Shown here: positions 35,971 to 49,189 of the stretch, in pieces | Position numbering within the stretch: the first letter of the stretch is position 1 | Layout of the letters: each line of letters opens with the position of its first letter | Assembly: GCF_051106095.1 (NCBI RefSeq) | Contig: NC_135787.1 | Location: forward strand, 172,259,001 to 172,323,000 | DNA from: Pogona vitticeps | Lineage: Eukaryota > Chordata > Lepidosauria > Squamata > Agamidae | Direction: 5' to 3' | Length of the DNA stretch: 64,000 nucleotides | Made by a program: the position numbers and the translations under genes | The notes under the pieces: model-generated | Told to the model about the DNA's origin: nothing | Seen by the model: only the letters and a program-made list of their open reading frames with translations | Database searches by the model: none

Positions 35971-36654
35971 GCGCTAACAGTGTAAATTAATTTTGGGAAA
36001 AGTTAAAACACTAGTGTTAAGATGCATAAGTGAATGGCATGATTGAAATTATCCTTAAATGTTTTCTGAATGAACTGAGTTACAAAGAACACCACACATT
36101 GAGGTTTAGTTACATATCTTAGACATATTTGCCATAAATAATAATGTGAAAGAACAGCCTGGCCCATTAAAATTATTCATGCTGAAGCGCAGTTGAACAG
36201 TTCTGTGGATGAAGGAATTTTTGAATTTAAGTTATTTTTTAAGCTATGTATTTTAATGCATGTTGAAATAATTTCCTTACCCAAGCCACGTAATATCTGA
36301 TAGACATATATGTTCATAATTCACTAATATAATCCTAAACAAATACATTTAAGATCAAAGCTTCACAGTCTAATCCTTTGGCCACTGATTATACACAAAA
36401 GGACATACTGTAGCTTAAGAATCCCATTCGCTCACTGTTAAAACCCAATGCTCATAAGCAACACAGCAGCAGCTAGTAATGCTGTCAGCCCTGATACAGC
36501 ACTGTCTGAGCACACAATGACACACAGAAAGTAAAAGAATCTGAATTGCCTTCTTAGTCCATTTCACCACACAATCTTCTGTCACCTAACACTGTGAGTA
36601 AAATTGCAATACCCATCCAAACAGTGCACCTTTCTTTTTAATCATCATCATCTT

Positions 36655-36790
36655 AGAACTGCAGAGCTGGAAGGGACCCTATGGATCATTGAGTCCAGCC
36701 CCTGTCAAGGAGGCACAGTGGGGAACTGAACTCCCAACCTTTGGCTCCACAGCCAGATGCCTAAAGCACTGAGCGATCCAGCAGTTCTTT
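36655..36790 (-). mobile_element. tRNA-derived SINE
   Basis: The reverse strand starts gctggatcgctcagtgcttt (A box) and has gttgggagttcagttcccc (B box), then ends in ggtcccttccagctctgcag. A second copy is at 58760-58895. Confidence 0.75.
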
Positions 36791-36794
36791 ATTG

Positions 36795-39700
36795 CTGGTT
36801 GCATGCTTTTATGCAATTGGCACACTGATGGACTCATTTACTATCTCCCTGTTTCCTCCAGGTGTGCCCTCCAAGCAAGCTCTCATCTCTCTCTTTTACC
36901 CCACCTGTCCCTTTTCCTAAACAATGGACCACTTTGGTGGGACGCGCGTGCAACATATTCAATATGAATCACTTATTGCTTTGTGTGACAGTGAGGGCAG
37001 GGACTCTGCTTGGCAGAGGGGAAGAGAACAGTTCTTATATGTTACCCAGTTGCCTGTCCTTGTTGGTGTTGCTGGAAGGGATGTTTTATCAAAAGAGACA
37101 GAGCAGGTGAAGAGAAACAGGGAGCAGCCATTACAGTTATAGAGGGGAGGGGAAATGTAGATTAGAGACACAAGTATGTTATTATGAGAGACAGAAAACA
37201 ATAGGGTTTTTGGTTACCCCCAAATTTTCTCCCAACTCAGGCAGTCTGGATAGGCTTAATAACAGTCTCCTAGGCTGAAAGGGTTGGCTTTGAATACCAG
37301 GGCAGTCTAATGGTACCAAGACAACATGTTGTTCATTTTCTTGCCCCTTTAATGCTGCAATAACAACCAGGTAAACCACAAAAGATCATGGTTTCCATAT
37401 TGGGTGGTAGGATGCATCATTTGAATCATAGTAAGAGAAATGAGACATTGTTTTAGTAGCAGGAAAAGGTGTCTATTTCCCATATGAATTCTTTCATTAA
37501 GATACATGTCAATATCAAGCGTAATGGAATTTGACAAGAATGCAGATCTGGGTGTATCTTTAAAGAATGTAATGCATTGCTGCCATATGACTATTGATAT
37601 TTTCTCACTTAAAAATTTGAAAAACTAGTGAATCAAAAACTCAGCAGGATTTTGCAAGTTAAGCATTGTAACTTTTCATATTGATTTCGTAACTGAAGCT
37701 GAAATCCTTTAATTTTTTTGTAAAATCCATGCCTATTTAAACAATATTTTAAAAATCTCTCCAGAGCACAGTATTCTGCAGAGAATCTGTCTACATTTAC
37801 TTCCATACAAGATATATTGGTGAATTCTGGAAGAGGCTGTGAACTCACAGAACCACTTTGAAAACCTGTTCGTTGGAATGTTGTGTAAATGCCAAAAAAG
37901 TCTGTCTTTTGGGTTTGAAAAAAATCCCAACCTATTAAATAATTATGGTTATACAGTTAAAAATCACTTTAAACCTCATCGTTTTTAGCAAATGGAGTCA
38001 GTTGTACCAAACCCATAAATTAAGGGAGTTTCATGGCTTTGTTTTAAAAAAAACATACACTGCAAATCTTTTCTGAGTCTATATTTGAACAGTAGTTCAA
38101 ATTATTTCACACTGGCCATAACTTGGATTATGTGACTAACACAGCCTGTTAATTCTTTCCTCTTTCTAAAGCCAAATTGGATTAGCAATAATTACATTGT
38201 CCTCATTAAATATAAGTCATGCTTTAAAGACCTTAACTGTTTTGCCTAGCCAGAGATGGCCAGCCTGTTCTCACACTTGCAAAATCAGCAAATAACTGTT
38301 TAGTATGGGGCATAAAGGTTTCTACATGTGTGCACTATTACAAAAACCTTGTGGGAAATCTGTTAAGGCAATTTTTCAGCAGAATTACTTGCTCAAATGT
38401 TAAGAGGAGGTAAGTAATCATACAAATCATCTGTGTAACATTGTTTCAGTTTGTTGTAACTCTGGTTCTTCTTGTTTACAGTTTTTTCTTTTACGTATTC
38501 ATCTACCATACCACCATGTGCTAGCCACAATGTTAGCTCAAAAACTCAACTGTGGGAAATTTTAGGATAGATGGGCCCATGCCTCTAGGCCAACATCTGA
38601 ACATAATTCAAAGGTCTGTACAGGCACTGGTCACATGATCTCTGCCCCACATTTTTGTATTATAAAACTCCACTGAAAACTCAATAGATCTGTGTAATAG
38701 CTACGGTTGAGTTGGAGCAAACCTTCTCCTGAAGACAAATGGATCAGGTACAATGTCACACTGAACCATGGTTTAGAAACCAAATTACAAATTGAGCTTC
38801 CAAATGTAGAAACATATCATGGTTTTGCGTGGGTTTTATTGTCTATTTTCATTTCCAATCTGTTCCTCAAATTGTGCTATCAGTTTGCTTTCATCTTCTG
38901 TCTTCTCAGTTCTCCCATTTATTTGGTGCAAATGCAACAACCATAGCTATAGTTTGTAAAATCAGACATCACAAAAAAACATTAGCACAAAGTATACTTT
39001 GCATACCTACAGTACTTTAAGTAATAGTGTCTAGGTTGTCAGTTGATACCTAATGATGGTTTTTAGTTCAGACATTACAGCAAACCACAGTGAAGTGTTG
39101 TCTTGGCAGTAATTTTGCCTAATGTCTAGACGGAGTTGGTTAATACAATTCTATACAATCTTGTACTGCTAATTTATGTTTACATAAGAGAATTTAAAAA
39201 GCATATCTATTTGAGATTCAGCCATAGATGTTCTATTAATAATCCATAAATGGAACAGCACTGAACATCTACTCCTCTATATAAGTAAACTTGTCCTCCA
39301 ATATATAAATTATGTAACCTGATGAAGTGTGCATGTCTGCATATTTTATAGCTAGCTCATTTCTAAAGTTATTGGCTCACAGTAACTCAGCACAAGGTAA
39401 TTATTTGTCTCAAAGTTCAGTATCTAATCTGATTTACTGAATGTTCAAGATGCACATGCACAGGAATGAGACACACCTTATTTTAATATATTCAAATGAT
39501 ATTGATTAGAAACCATAAAATCATATATATTAAAAGTAAAATCCTCCAAGTGCTTATTCTTACAAAGCCCCAACAGCAACATACAGCAAGGGTGGAAAGA
39601 ACTTGAGATTTGTGGAAATGCAAACAATATTCACTGGAGAAGAACCTTTGCCTTGTTCTCCACTACCCCAACATCTGAGCTGCCCAGTGTGATGATGAAG

Positions 39701-39990
39701 TTTGAAAGCTAGCTTGACATCTGTGATTTTTTTTTTTTAAACTAATCATCTTTCCTATGAACCATTATCTTTAGACTGCTCACAGGAAAGATCAAATGTA
39801 ACTGTATGTTGTAATCACAACATACAAAAAATTATAAAGATATTATCACATTTAGATAAATCAGAAAACATACTTTCAAGCTTAGATAAATAACATGTTA
39901 AAAGAGTTTAGGTATTTATTAGTTGTAGTTCTGCAACAGAAAATACTTTGAACTGACATAAACATAGTGGCATCCTATATTTGAAAACCA
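36795..39990. other. SLC41A2 intron 1 segment, no feature seen
   Basis: About 3.2 kb of AT-rich, unique-looking intron. No coding exon matching any of the three genes and no repeat I can name. Confidence 0.4.
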
Positions 39991-39992
39991 GT

Positions 39993-40100
39993 AAACCATA
40001 GCAGACAGAGTGACAAACTAGAACTCAGAAGACCTGCGTTCAAATCCCTGCTCAGACATGGAAATTCACTGGGGGAGGTACAGTATATGAAAAAAACAGT
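39993..40100 (+). mobile_element. tRNA-derived SINE fragment
   Basis: The B-box-like gcgttcaaatccctgctcag and the following catggaaattcactgggggag match the SINE at 33685. Confidence 0.55.
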
Positions 40101-40109
40101 CCTTAAACT

Positions 40110-41990
40110 ATTACTATTATTCTTTAGTGGACTTATATCCTGCTCATCTAGTGGCAAACTGCTACTCTAGGCAGCTTACAAAGGAAGATATGAGGAACAT
40201 ATAAGACAACACTGAGTACAAAATAATGCATAAAAATAAATATAATAATAACAAAATAATAATAAATCAAAGTGACAACAGCGACCAAGGAAGAAGCAAG
40301 GGGGTGGCAAACAGATGAGTGGAGAAGGAACAGGCAGACAACTGGTGAAGGGAAGGGGCAGTCCTACATTGCTTGTATTTGCAATATATCTGTAAAATCC
40401 AAAGCAGAAAAGAATTGAATTGGGCATCATTTTGAACTGCAGCAGGGCTTGGCATTATGTGCTCTGACAGGAGCCACTGCAGATTCTGTCCAATTTTTCT
40501 GCCGCGTGCCTTGTCTATTGTAATAACTGGGGGGCTTTCCACTTTCAGAATAAAGTGGTTCCATGGCTCAGCCATGGCAAAAAAAAGTACTGGACATACT
40601 CACAGCTGCATGGAAATAGAAATATTTAATTTAGATGAGAGCTATCAAGACCATTAATATGTTATCCAGCATAAGATCATTTTAGCTGCCTTGGTCATAG
40701 AGTAAAAACATTCTATGACCTGCCTCCTTTCCATCTTCTTATGGTCTTCTCCTTGGACAGTTCCAACAGTGTTGTGTAATGCAGTTAATGCCATTCAGAA
40801 TGTGCACACTGATGATGCATACACAAAATATATTGGGATCGCTCATGATCTAGCTGCATCAATGTGATTAATGTACCAACTGTCATTTCTCACATGACAA
40901 ACACACAATTTCCAGCAGTGTACAGAACAATAAAAATGAATGTTCTAACAACCTATGTCCTCTCTGTGTGAGTTTTTACAGTTAGGTGTTTTTTCTTTTT
41001 AGCTTGTGGCTTTTAAAGTTAAACATCGGCAACTGTTTGTATGTCTGCTTCATTTCAACACAAGCTTTTCAGAAATCAACCTCAGTAAAGTTTCTCCATC
41101 TCATACTGTCGTGAGGAACATTAAAAATAGACAACACGTAGCATCAGACAACATACCCATTTCCCCCACATGCTGGGAAAAACACACATTTTCAAACTCT
41201 ACTATCTAAACTGGGAATTTTGTGGAGATATTCAACTAGATTTCAAAATAAATATAGGCATGATTCTTGAACACCTGCTGGATGAGAGTTCTGCATTCCA
41301 AACAGTTTGGCATCCTTGATACACAGCTATATGTACACTAAGTACGCATATTAACTTCATTATGTAGATGTTTATCCACAGTTTTTTAGCCTACAAATGA
41401 AAAGTGAAAACAAACATTAATGGATATTGTCATGCTGCTTGTTTCTGCTGTTTTCTGACCTTTCCTCCATGCTGCATGGTTTACTTCTGTTTTGAATGAG
41501 TTGTTTAATGCCTACTGTTTCATATAAGCAACTGCCAAATTATTTGTTTCTTTTACTTTCATGAATTTTCCAAGCATTAGCAATTCTATAAATAATAATT
41601 CTTCAAGAGTACAGGGTGGTAAAAATTAGAAATGCTATACTGAAAAGAGTTCTCTACAGCTACATGCATTATCATTCTGTTGTATTCTAATATATTTCAA
41701 GTGTCCATGGGTGGCAAAAGTGATGTATTTTACTGTAGAAATGCACAGTTAAGGAATGGGTATTTGCTAATGCCTGGAAAATATATGAAAGTCAAAGAAA
41801 CCAATAATTCTTAGCAGTTGAAACAGTAGGTGTTAAACAACTCTTTCATGGAAATAAACAGCAAAAGGATTTCATTTTTTTGCATTTGCATTTCCCCCCA
41901 CAATTAGCCAAGTTTACATCACCAGTTCATTCTTCAGCAACACCCTTCTAGGTATGATTTCAAAAAATGATAATACTGTACATCATGAAT
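40110..41990. other. SLC41A2 intron 1 segment, no clear feature
   Basis: AT-rich intron with a possible old LINE tail near 40120-40210 (gtggacttatatcctgctc). Nothing else supported. Confidence 0.35.
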
Positions 41991-41994
41991 ACAT

Positions 41995-42745
41995 CTGTGG
42001 TGGCCCCATCACTCTGGAATCCTCTCCTACTGGAGGTGTGCCCAGCCGCTTCCCTCTGTACTTTTAGAAAACTTTGAGAGGTGGAACTCAACAAAGAAGT
42101 TTTTAAAAACATACCAGCCCTGAGGTAATGATTTTAGTACCCACATATATCAGGAAGTCGCTGTTATGTGGTCTTTGCATGGAGAAACAGAAGGCCAAAT
42201 GGGAAGGTACGTGTCTACATGGCCTGTGCCTCTTCGTTCGAAGAACTGGAGTGTGAGATCCAGCGCACAGCTGCCTCAGCTGAAACTTTTAGATAACAAC
42301 TCAAATGATGCCTGAATCTTTCCTGATTTATGTCGAAGAAAGACGTGCCTGGCGAAATCCATCCTACCAAGAACTTTTGGACTTTACATCTAAGAGTAAC
42401 GTTCCTGGCAAGATCCGTCTTGCCATGAACTTTTGGACTTTATGTTCTTCATCATGGTAGAAGCCTGACAAAGTGGTCTTGATCCACAAAAGCTTGTGTA
42501 CTGTATGATGATTTTTTTTTAGTGGTCTATAAAGGTATTGCCTACTCTTGCATTTGTATTTATTTTGTATTGATCAGAGGGCTCCCTTTTATGTCAATGT
42601 TCTCTTTTGTTTCTTGTATTGTGTGATTAATTTTTACTGGATTGAGGTTTTATGCTTTCTTTTCTGTGCTCACCCGCCAGAGTAGTGGCCTGCCACTAAG
42701 TGGATAGGTATATAAATTGCATCAATCAATCAATCAATACAATCA
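41995..42745 (+). mobile_element. LINE 3' fragment with (CAAT)n tail
   Basis: The start (ggccccatcactctggaatcc) resembles the APSLWN segment at the C-terminus of L2/CR1 LINEs. The end has cgccagagtagtggcctgcc, ggtatataaattg and (ATCA)n. An unrelated repeat seems to occupy the middle (42170-42540). Confidence 0.5.
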
Positions 42746-42749
42746 TAAA

Positions 42750-43190
42750 GTGGTTTGGCATAATACTAACAATTGTAACATACATGCTGAAGTACAGAAT
42801 GTATTCTAAATGAGGGCACAAAATGTGAATTAAGCACAAAATGAAAAAGAAAACGCATAGCGACTGGCACGGGAAGAGCATCAACAGAGTAATAATGCTA
42901 CATGTAGGTGATTGAGGGTGGGTTTGTTTGTTGGCTTGTGTTGGCTTGCTTTCAGGCACCCCAAGTCCTGAGGTTTGGGGCGGGCTAGAAATGGCAAGCA
43001 AATAAATATTGCCGATTGCCTAGAGAAGGGGGCAATTAATTAACTTGCAAGGGATGGGGAGAGAAAGGAAGGAAGAGAGATGCTGTATGGGGTGCAGGAG
43101 AAACTATTACCCAGTGGTTTCTAATGTTTTTTTTTTATAAGGTAGGCGGAGTGGGGAGGGAAGGTGGCCACCTCGGCCAGAGAGAGAGAG
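42750..43190. other. 5'-proximal part of SLC41A2 intron 1
   Basis: No feature seen, apart from simple GA-rich sequence before the CpG island. Confidence 0.4.
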
Positions 43191-43199
43191 AGGATGGAG

Positions 43200-43920
43200 G
43201 GCAGGAAGGATTCATCAGCCGGGCCCGGGGGTGGGACGGGACGGGACGGGACGGGCTTTCCCTCCGGGCAACGCCACCCACTGGCTTTCCTGCGGGGATT
43301 CCCTTGCCCATCGCGTGGGGGGAAAGCCCTCTCTCCTTCCCGCCCCCCTCCTTTCCCCCTCCGGCTTCCTTCCCGCTCCTTACCTGGGCAATGGCGACGG
43401 CGGGGCGGGCACCAGCCTCCCGCAGCCGCGGCTCGCCATCCTCGGGGTTGGGTACTTCCAGCCGCTCGCCCGCCCGCTCCCTGACACAGGAAGGAACCTG
43501 CCGGGCGGCCGCCGCCGAGGCGCGAGTGACAGCTCCTCCGGGGAGAAGAAATGCCGCCTCCGCCCCCACTGAGCAGGCGCGGCGAAAGTCGGCGGAGGCG
43601 GGGGGGGGGGATAGAGGGAAGAGGGCGGGCTGGAGGGCTGGGCCCGGAGCCCCCGGCCGGGGTGATGATGTGGCCGTCGTCACCGATGCTTAGCGGCCCA
43701 GACTCCCGAAAGGGCAGGGGCGGAGGTGGAAGGGGAGCGCCGCCGCTCTGCCTCTCCCCTCCGGGGCGAGGAAAGGCTGGCCTAGAAACCTCAAAATGGT
43801 CACCTCGCTCGTCTTCCTCAAGAAATAAGAGCTGCCTTCGGAGGCTCGTTGAGGAGCGGGCGAGGGGGCAGAATGAGGGGCGCCACCGCTTAGACACGGT
43901 GGGGATGGCCTGAGGGTGGC
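43200..43920 (-). promoter_or_regulatory. CpG-island promoter of SLC41A2
   Basis: About 0.7 kb of GC-rich, CpG-dense sequence with GGGCGG-like boxes, sharply different from the AT-rich flanks. It sits at the expected 5' end of the minus-strand gene, about 10 kb upstream of the first coding exon. No TATA box was seen, as usual for such promoters. A short (GGGAC)n run occurs near 43231-43253. Confidence 0.8.
43384..43600 (-). other. SLC41A2: probable SLC41A2 non-coding exon 1
   Basis: A strong minus-strand donor (CCCAG then GTAAGG) lies at 43384/43383 at the inner edge of the CpG island. No start codon in the family frame precedes it. The upstream limit is not visible and is set arbitrarily within the island. 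Confidence 0.6.
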
Positions 43921-44082
43921 AAAGGTGGAGAGCAGGCAGGCTTGCCAGGGCGTTGGCCCCGCGAGGCCACAGGCTCAGGCAGCCGATGTGCCCTGAGGTG
44001 AAGGAAGCCACAGCCCACCTTTGGCCGTTCCCCACACCACTGCAGGACTCAGGTGTGTCCGGCCAGGTTGCAGGTTCTAGAT

Positions 44083-44345
44083 GGACCATCTAGAAGTCAC
44101 TTAATAGACTTGCAAGCGAAGTAGGAAGATCAAAGGATAATTAAGTAAAATGAGACTGCTTGGATAGGGGGCAAATTTTCTGGGACTGTTGAGAAATTCA
44201 ATCAATGCAGCACTTATGTGCATGAAATTTTTGCCCCACCACAGGTACAAAAGAAGACCTAGGAAATGACTGAGATAACTATTGGAGTAGCCACATCTGG
44301 TCAAAAATAGGCTAATTATCTTCACATTTCAATTTGCTTTTAATT
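44083..44345 (+). repeat. unnamed interspersed repeat, copy 1
   Basis: Collinear with 63711-64000: cttaatagactt, gtaggaagatcaaag, ttttctgggactgt, gaaattcaatcaatgcag and tctggtcaaaaatag occur in the same order in both. No terminal structure or coding motif recognised. It abuts the upstream side of the SLC41A2 CpG island. Confidence 0.75.
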
Positions 44346-44349
44346 TTGC

Positions 44350-44555
44350 TTACAGTTCATACATGTCCATATTTCACATTGTGCAACACTCTGATATGAC
44401 TAAATAAAGACATGTTGATTTCTGATAAGGTGGAAAATGCTGTGCCATCAACTGTGAGTTGAAGATTCAAGAACTTTCAGTTTCTGGGATGGGGCAGAAG
44501 TATGTAATAGGATCCACTATCTTGGATCAGTTGGTCTCGAATGCTTTAGTTTTGC
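44350..44555. other. intergenic, no feature seen
   Basis: Short AT-rich stretch between the unnamed repeat and the inverted repeat. Confidence 0.4.
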
Positions 44556-44626
44556 TCACTCATCTGTGTTTGGATGAGCTGGCTGAGGTACACACAGCCA
44601 ACATATAAGGTGTGGAAACACACACC

Positions 44627-44712
<86 letters not shown>

Positions 44713-44807
44713 ATATATACACGCATACGTACATAAGGTGTGTGTTTCCACACCTTATATGTTGACTGTGTGTACCTCAGCCAGCTCATCCAAACACAGA
44801 TGAGTGA
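44556..44807. repeat. 73-bp inverted repeat around a (GT)n microsatellite
   Basis: Arms 44556-44628 and 44735-44807 are inverted copies with one mismatch (cagcc against cagtc). The 106-base spacer holds about 41 GT units (44629-44710) and tatatatacacgcatacg. Confidence 0.95.
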
Positions 44808-44809
44808 AT

Positions 44810-46253
44810 ATTTCAACAATGGTTGTATGTGTGACAGGGAAGCTTGGTACAAGTGCTTTTTCATATAGGCAAATTATAAATCTGTAAATACATAACCATA
44901 AACTCTTAAAACCAATTGTAGACATTAATATTAATATTCAGATATAGAACTTTTAAGCCACTCTCTCTTCTGTTTTGCTGACTTTCAGGGGTGTGGTGGG
45001 GATTATGGGTTTACAACTTGCAGAAGTTAGTGTGTGGGCATGGTATATGCTTCCTATGGAAGGGGTACGTGTCTTTCACAGGCAAAATATGAGGTTTCAT
45101 TGCAGGCTTCTTGACAATGTAACCATGAGACCAAAAAAAAACCAGAAAGGGATAGTAGGAAGCATAATATGCATCCAGCAAAGAATGGGCAAAGAATTAC
45201 TGTGGAGTGGGGAGGCAAGAATATGAAGTTTCACATTTTGTCTTCACCATAAACATCATCCATTTATGTACATACGTTTATCAGAAAATCGTGCCCAAAC
45301 CGCTTACATCATATTGAATGACCACTAATAAATATAACTGTTGAACAAGATGTTGAGCAACTACATTAGCAAATTTGCTATGCTGACCATGGGTAACCAT
45401 ATAATGCAAGTTAATTCATACATTTACATAGAGAGGGGGGAAAAATGACAGAGAAAAAAGCACAGCACAGAAATAAAGTTGGATTAAGCACAACCCCAAA
45501 TGAATCTCAGAGGCAGGATGGCGTTCTCTACAATTAACTCATATAAATGAGTTGGCAACCACAGTCTTCATTAGAAACAATTGCATCCAAGGTCTCTCCT
45601 GGGTCTTTCACCACACCCTTTCCTCATATTCCACTGCAAATTTTATAAATTTACAATTTCTCCTTCAAACCTAATTTATACTCACAATTTTTACGTTAGT
45701 CTGTTCTCCACACTTAATGCCACTCTGTAAAATAACTTTTCTATCTATGTTGTCAAGGTAGATAGAATTATCAGGCTGCAGGGTGATGCTGGTGGGCAGG
45801 TGGAAAATGCTTAGCAGCTTAACAACAGTATTGTCCCCACCAAGCAACCCATCAGCAAACAACAGCTTCAAAAAAGAACTGGGCATCTTTCCCTTAAACA
45901 CACACACCACTCAAAAGCTACAGCACTCAGGCAGTTAAGCATAGATGTTCAGGTGATGTGTTCTCATTGCAATTCCTTTAAACATTCCTAATGTTGTTAC
46001 AGAACCTTGAGAACCTCCACTTTATTTTCTCTTCAATTATTAGGTATTCTTGCTGCTATAGAGAAGCACAGGAAGATCCACAACTTGCCCTAGATACTGT
46101 ACTTAAAAGACAAACCAGAAAGCTCATATTTTACAACCTTAGAAAATAGATTTAATTATTTGCAGCTCTACCTCAGAGTTCTTACAACATTAGGAACACA
46201 ATTTAAGTGTTAGAAAAAAAGGAAGCAGTAAGCCTAATATATCTCAAATCACT
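44810..46253. other. intergenic SLC41A2-NOPCHAP1, no feature seen
   Basis: No gene, RNA or named repeat supported. Confidence 0.4.
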
Positions 46254-46265
46254 AGGAAATCCACT

Positions 46266-46821
46266 TGTTGTTGTTTAGTCATTAAGTCGTGTCTGAGTCT
46301 TCATGACCCCATGGACCAGAGCACGCCAGGCCCTCCTGTCTTCCAGTGCCTCCCCGAGTTGTGTCAAATTCATGTTGGTCGCTTTGATGACACTGTCCAA
46401 CCATCTCATCGTCTGTCATCCCCTTCTCCTCTCGCCTTCATACTTTCCCAACATCAGGGTCTTTTCCAGGGAGTCTTCTCTTCTCATGAGATGGCCAAAG
46501 TATTGGAGCCTCAGCTTCAGGATCTGTCCTTCCAGTGAGCATTCAGGGTTGATTTCCTTTAGAATTGATAGGTTTGTTCTGCTTGCAGTCCAGGGGACTC
46601 TCAAGAGCCTCCTCCAGCACCACAATTCAAAAGTGTCAATTCTTCTGTGGTCAGCCTTCTTTATGGTCCAGCTCTCACTTCCATACAGCGCTACTGGAAA
46701 TACCATAGCTTTGACTATGCGGACCTTTGTCGGCAAGGTGATGTCTCTGCTTTTTAAGATGCTATCTAGGTTTGTCATCGCTTTCCTCCCAAGAAACAGT
46801 CTTCCCCTTGTATTTGCCAGG
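46266..46821 (-). mobile_element. BovB LINE fragment with target duplication
   Basis: The minus-strand frame reads LDSILKSRDITLPTKVRIVK, then FELWCWRRLLRVPWTASRTN and LQYFGHLMRREDSLEKTLML, the end of the BovB (RTE clade) reverse-transcriptase protein. Flanks aggaaatccact (46254-46265) and aggaaatctact (46822-46833) agree in 11 of 12 bases. The copy is severely 5' truncated. Confidence 0.92.
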
Positions 46822-46833
46822 AGGAAATCTACT

Positions 46834-47995
46834 ACTGAGAGACATGGAAGAGAAACAAGTGAATATGTTTAAAAGAAGTAGAAATGATGAAATAATGATA
46901 AAATCAGAATGCAGAAATAAAATAAATTAGCTTTCTTCAGGTCCTGAGGAATGAGCCCATGAGGTAAGCACAACCATTATACCTGTTTACCTGTTTCTCA
47001 AGTAGCAGGGGGGAAACAGCTAATTATAAACAATCTCTTGAATATCTGTTTAAAATTATATGAAATTACTTGAAGTTCTAGAAATAACATCTTAAAATGT
47101 CTGCTGTGCTGTCCATTGTATCATTTTTTTCATCTTTTAGCGAGATGGAGTAAATTACTTTAATAAGTAATAATTATTGTATGTTTGTCTTTGAGAGGAG
47201 AAAGAACAAGGAAAGAGTTTAAGAATGACACACTCATCTAAAACGAGACTAAAATCTTTCTCATTTGGCCAATTTGCAAATACTTCTGCTTGCTTCTTTG
47301 TTCTGTGTCATATCCTTTCTGTACTAGTTACTTCTCATTCATTAGAAAGTTCAGTGAATACAGGCAAAGGGCTTCCCCCCTCTGTTTTGTAACAAGCATC
47401 AAAACAGGACAAATGCTGGAAAACCAAACAAGAATTAAGTTTAGGACCTTGGCAAGTGAAGATGATGGATTTGCTTGCCCTTGTGAAAGCTTTCTTGGCA
47501 ACAAATGACAAGAGTCAACAATTTTGTACTTATTTGATATTTGATGTGAAATAAATGTCCTTTGGAAATACTAGCAACGGTTGAAAATAATATTGCTACA
47601 GTGGGGTTTTTTTGGCAGCATTAATTGGATCTAGTCCAGAAACTGAGCTGCAATATGCTATGCACCTTTGGCTATTTATGAAAACATGGTTTTTATTAAT
47701 GGCTCAGTACTGATTATGTGGGTTGGAGATTGGAGCTACCTGTAACTATCACTTTTCCAATACAGTTGATCAGGATTGACAATTTGGTTGGTCTCCATTT
47801 TCTGACTGGCAATGTGAATGCAGCAGTAGAATGTGTGTGTGTGTGTGTGTGTATGTGTTCTGTGCTGTCAAGACAGAACCGACTTACAACAATCCTAATA
47901 GGGCATTCAGGGCAAATGTGTTATTCTTTCAGTAACCCTCATTACTAAAAATAACAATAATTATATATAACTAGTTACTTCCCAGCTTAATTCTA
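46834..47995. other. intergenic, mostly featureless
   Basis: AT-rich. A short (GT)n run and a SINE-like fragment (ctgtgctgtcaagacag, gggcattcagggc) lie at 47830-47935. Confidence 0.4.
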
Positions 47996-48003
47996 TTAAC
48001 CCC

Positions 48004-48105
48004 AGTAATTCTCTTGAAAGCTCTTCTCTGCAGTCCCATGTATCTTTAAGTAAGTTATACCCAGTGGGACTTACTGCTCTGTAAACTATGTAGGATAATG
48101 TCGCA
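48004..48105. repeat. short interspersed palindromic repeat
   Basis: The words cagtgggacttactgctctg and gtaggataatg match the family also seen at 27795 and 49085. Confidence 0.45.
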
Positions 48106-48109
48106 TGTA

Positions 48110-49080
48110 TTTTGATGACATTTCCAAATATCATTATATTTACAAATTAATGGCAAAGTCAAGTGTTTTGCGAGAAATTATGTAAATGTCATTAAAATAA
48201 AAAAGAAACAAAGAAATCTATTTCAACAAAGGCCTTCTGATTTTAATGGACCTTTTCCTAATCTGAATTTGTGTGAGAGAGACATCTCTGCAACCCGTAG
48301 TACATGATTCATCAAGGCATCCACAGTGAGTACACAATGTGTAATATTTCCACAACTGAACTGGACTTTGCAATGTAGGCATATCATATTCACCTATCAT
48401 CTTTTCAAACTATCTGATTGCAAGGTCTCCTTCCTAATACTGTACACGTATACAGTAATAAAAAGCACAGAGCAAATTCTGTCTAGTTAGCCTGAGTCAG
48501 CAATAGGTGTTGGGATAATATTATCAAAAGCTAATTTGAGTGCCCTTAGGGAAATTGTTTTTAATCTCAGTAGAATCTGCCAAACTCTGGCAAAACAAGA
48601 AAGGTTTCAAAATGGCAGCTAGTCATTGTTTGCACGTATTGAAGACCTTATATACTGCATTTCCTCAATTTAATTTATTATTATCATTCTTTAAAGTGCA
48701 ATGTGTTCCCCATGTCAAAAGGATCGAATTGCTGTACCAAAAAAGACCAATCTCCTCCCCCCCCCCCAACTGTGTATGTCTTTTCCTCAACTGGGCTAAT
48801 TGTAGGAGCCTTTGGGAATCAGCAAGAACATTCTGCACAATTTTTGTAATTTAGTATTTATCATTCCCAGTGGTGGGGAAACTCTACCTGACCACTTCAA
48901 CATGGCTATAACCTTAAAACACATATATTGTTTGATGTGGCCCAAAGGAAAATGTAAAGTGAAGTTATATGTTCTGGAGATTAGATCTGTGTTCTGCTGC
49001 TAGCATCTAAAAGCTTTGCAACATAAAATGAACAATTCCAATGCAATTTTATACATGTCTGTTCAGGAGCAAGTCACATT
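48110..49080. other. intergenic, no feature seen
   Basis: No feature supported apart from a C run near 48756. Confidence 0.4.
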
Positions 49081-49084
49081 AAGA

Positions 49085-49185
49085 TTAATGAAATGTCTTC
49101 TCAGCTTGTCTGGGAATGAGTCCCATTGAACCAAATGGGACTTACTTTTGAGCAGACACAAATGAGATCCTTCTGTTAGACTGCA
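49085..49185. repeat. short interspersed palindromic repeat
   Basis: gagtcccattgaaccaaatg and ggacttacttttgagcaga match the family at 27795 and 48004. Confidence 0.5.
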
Positions 49186-49189
49186 TACA

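Noticed and set aside
43121-44089. 322-aa open frame on the minus strand, overlapping frames on the plus strand
   Set aside because: It lies in the CpG island, has low-complexity Pro/Gly/Arg composition, has overlapping frames on the other strand and no recognised domain. High GC removes stop codons.
44556-44864. Val/Cys and Thr/His repeat open frames
   Set aside because: Translation of the GT microsatellite.
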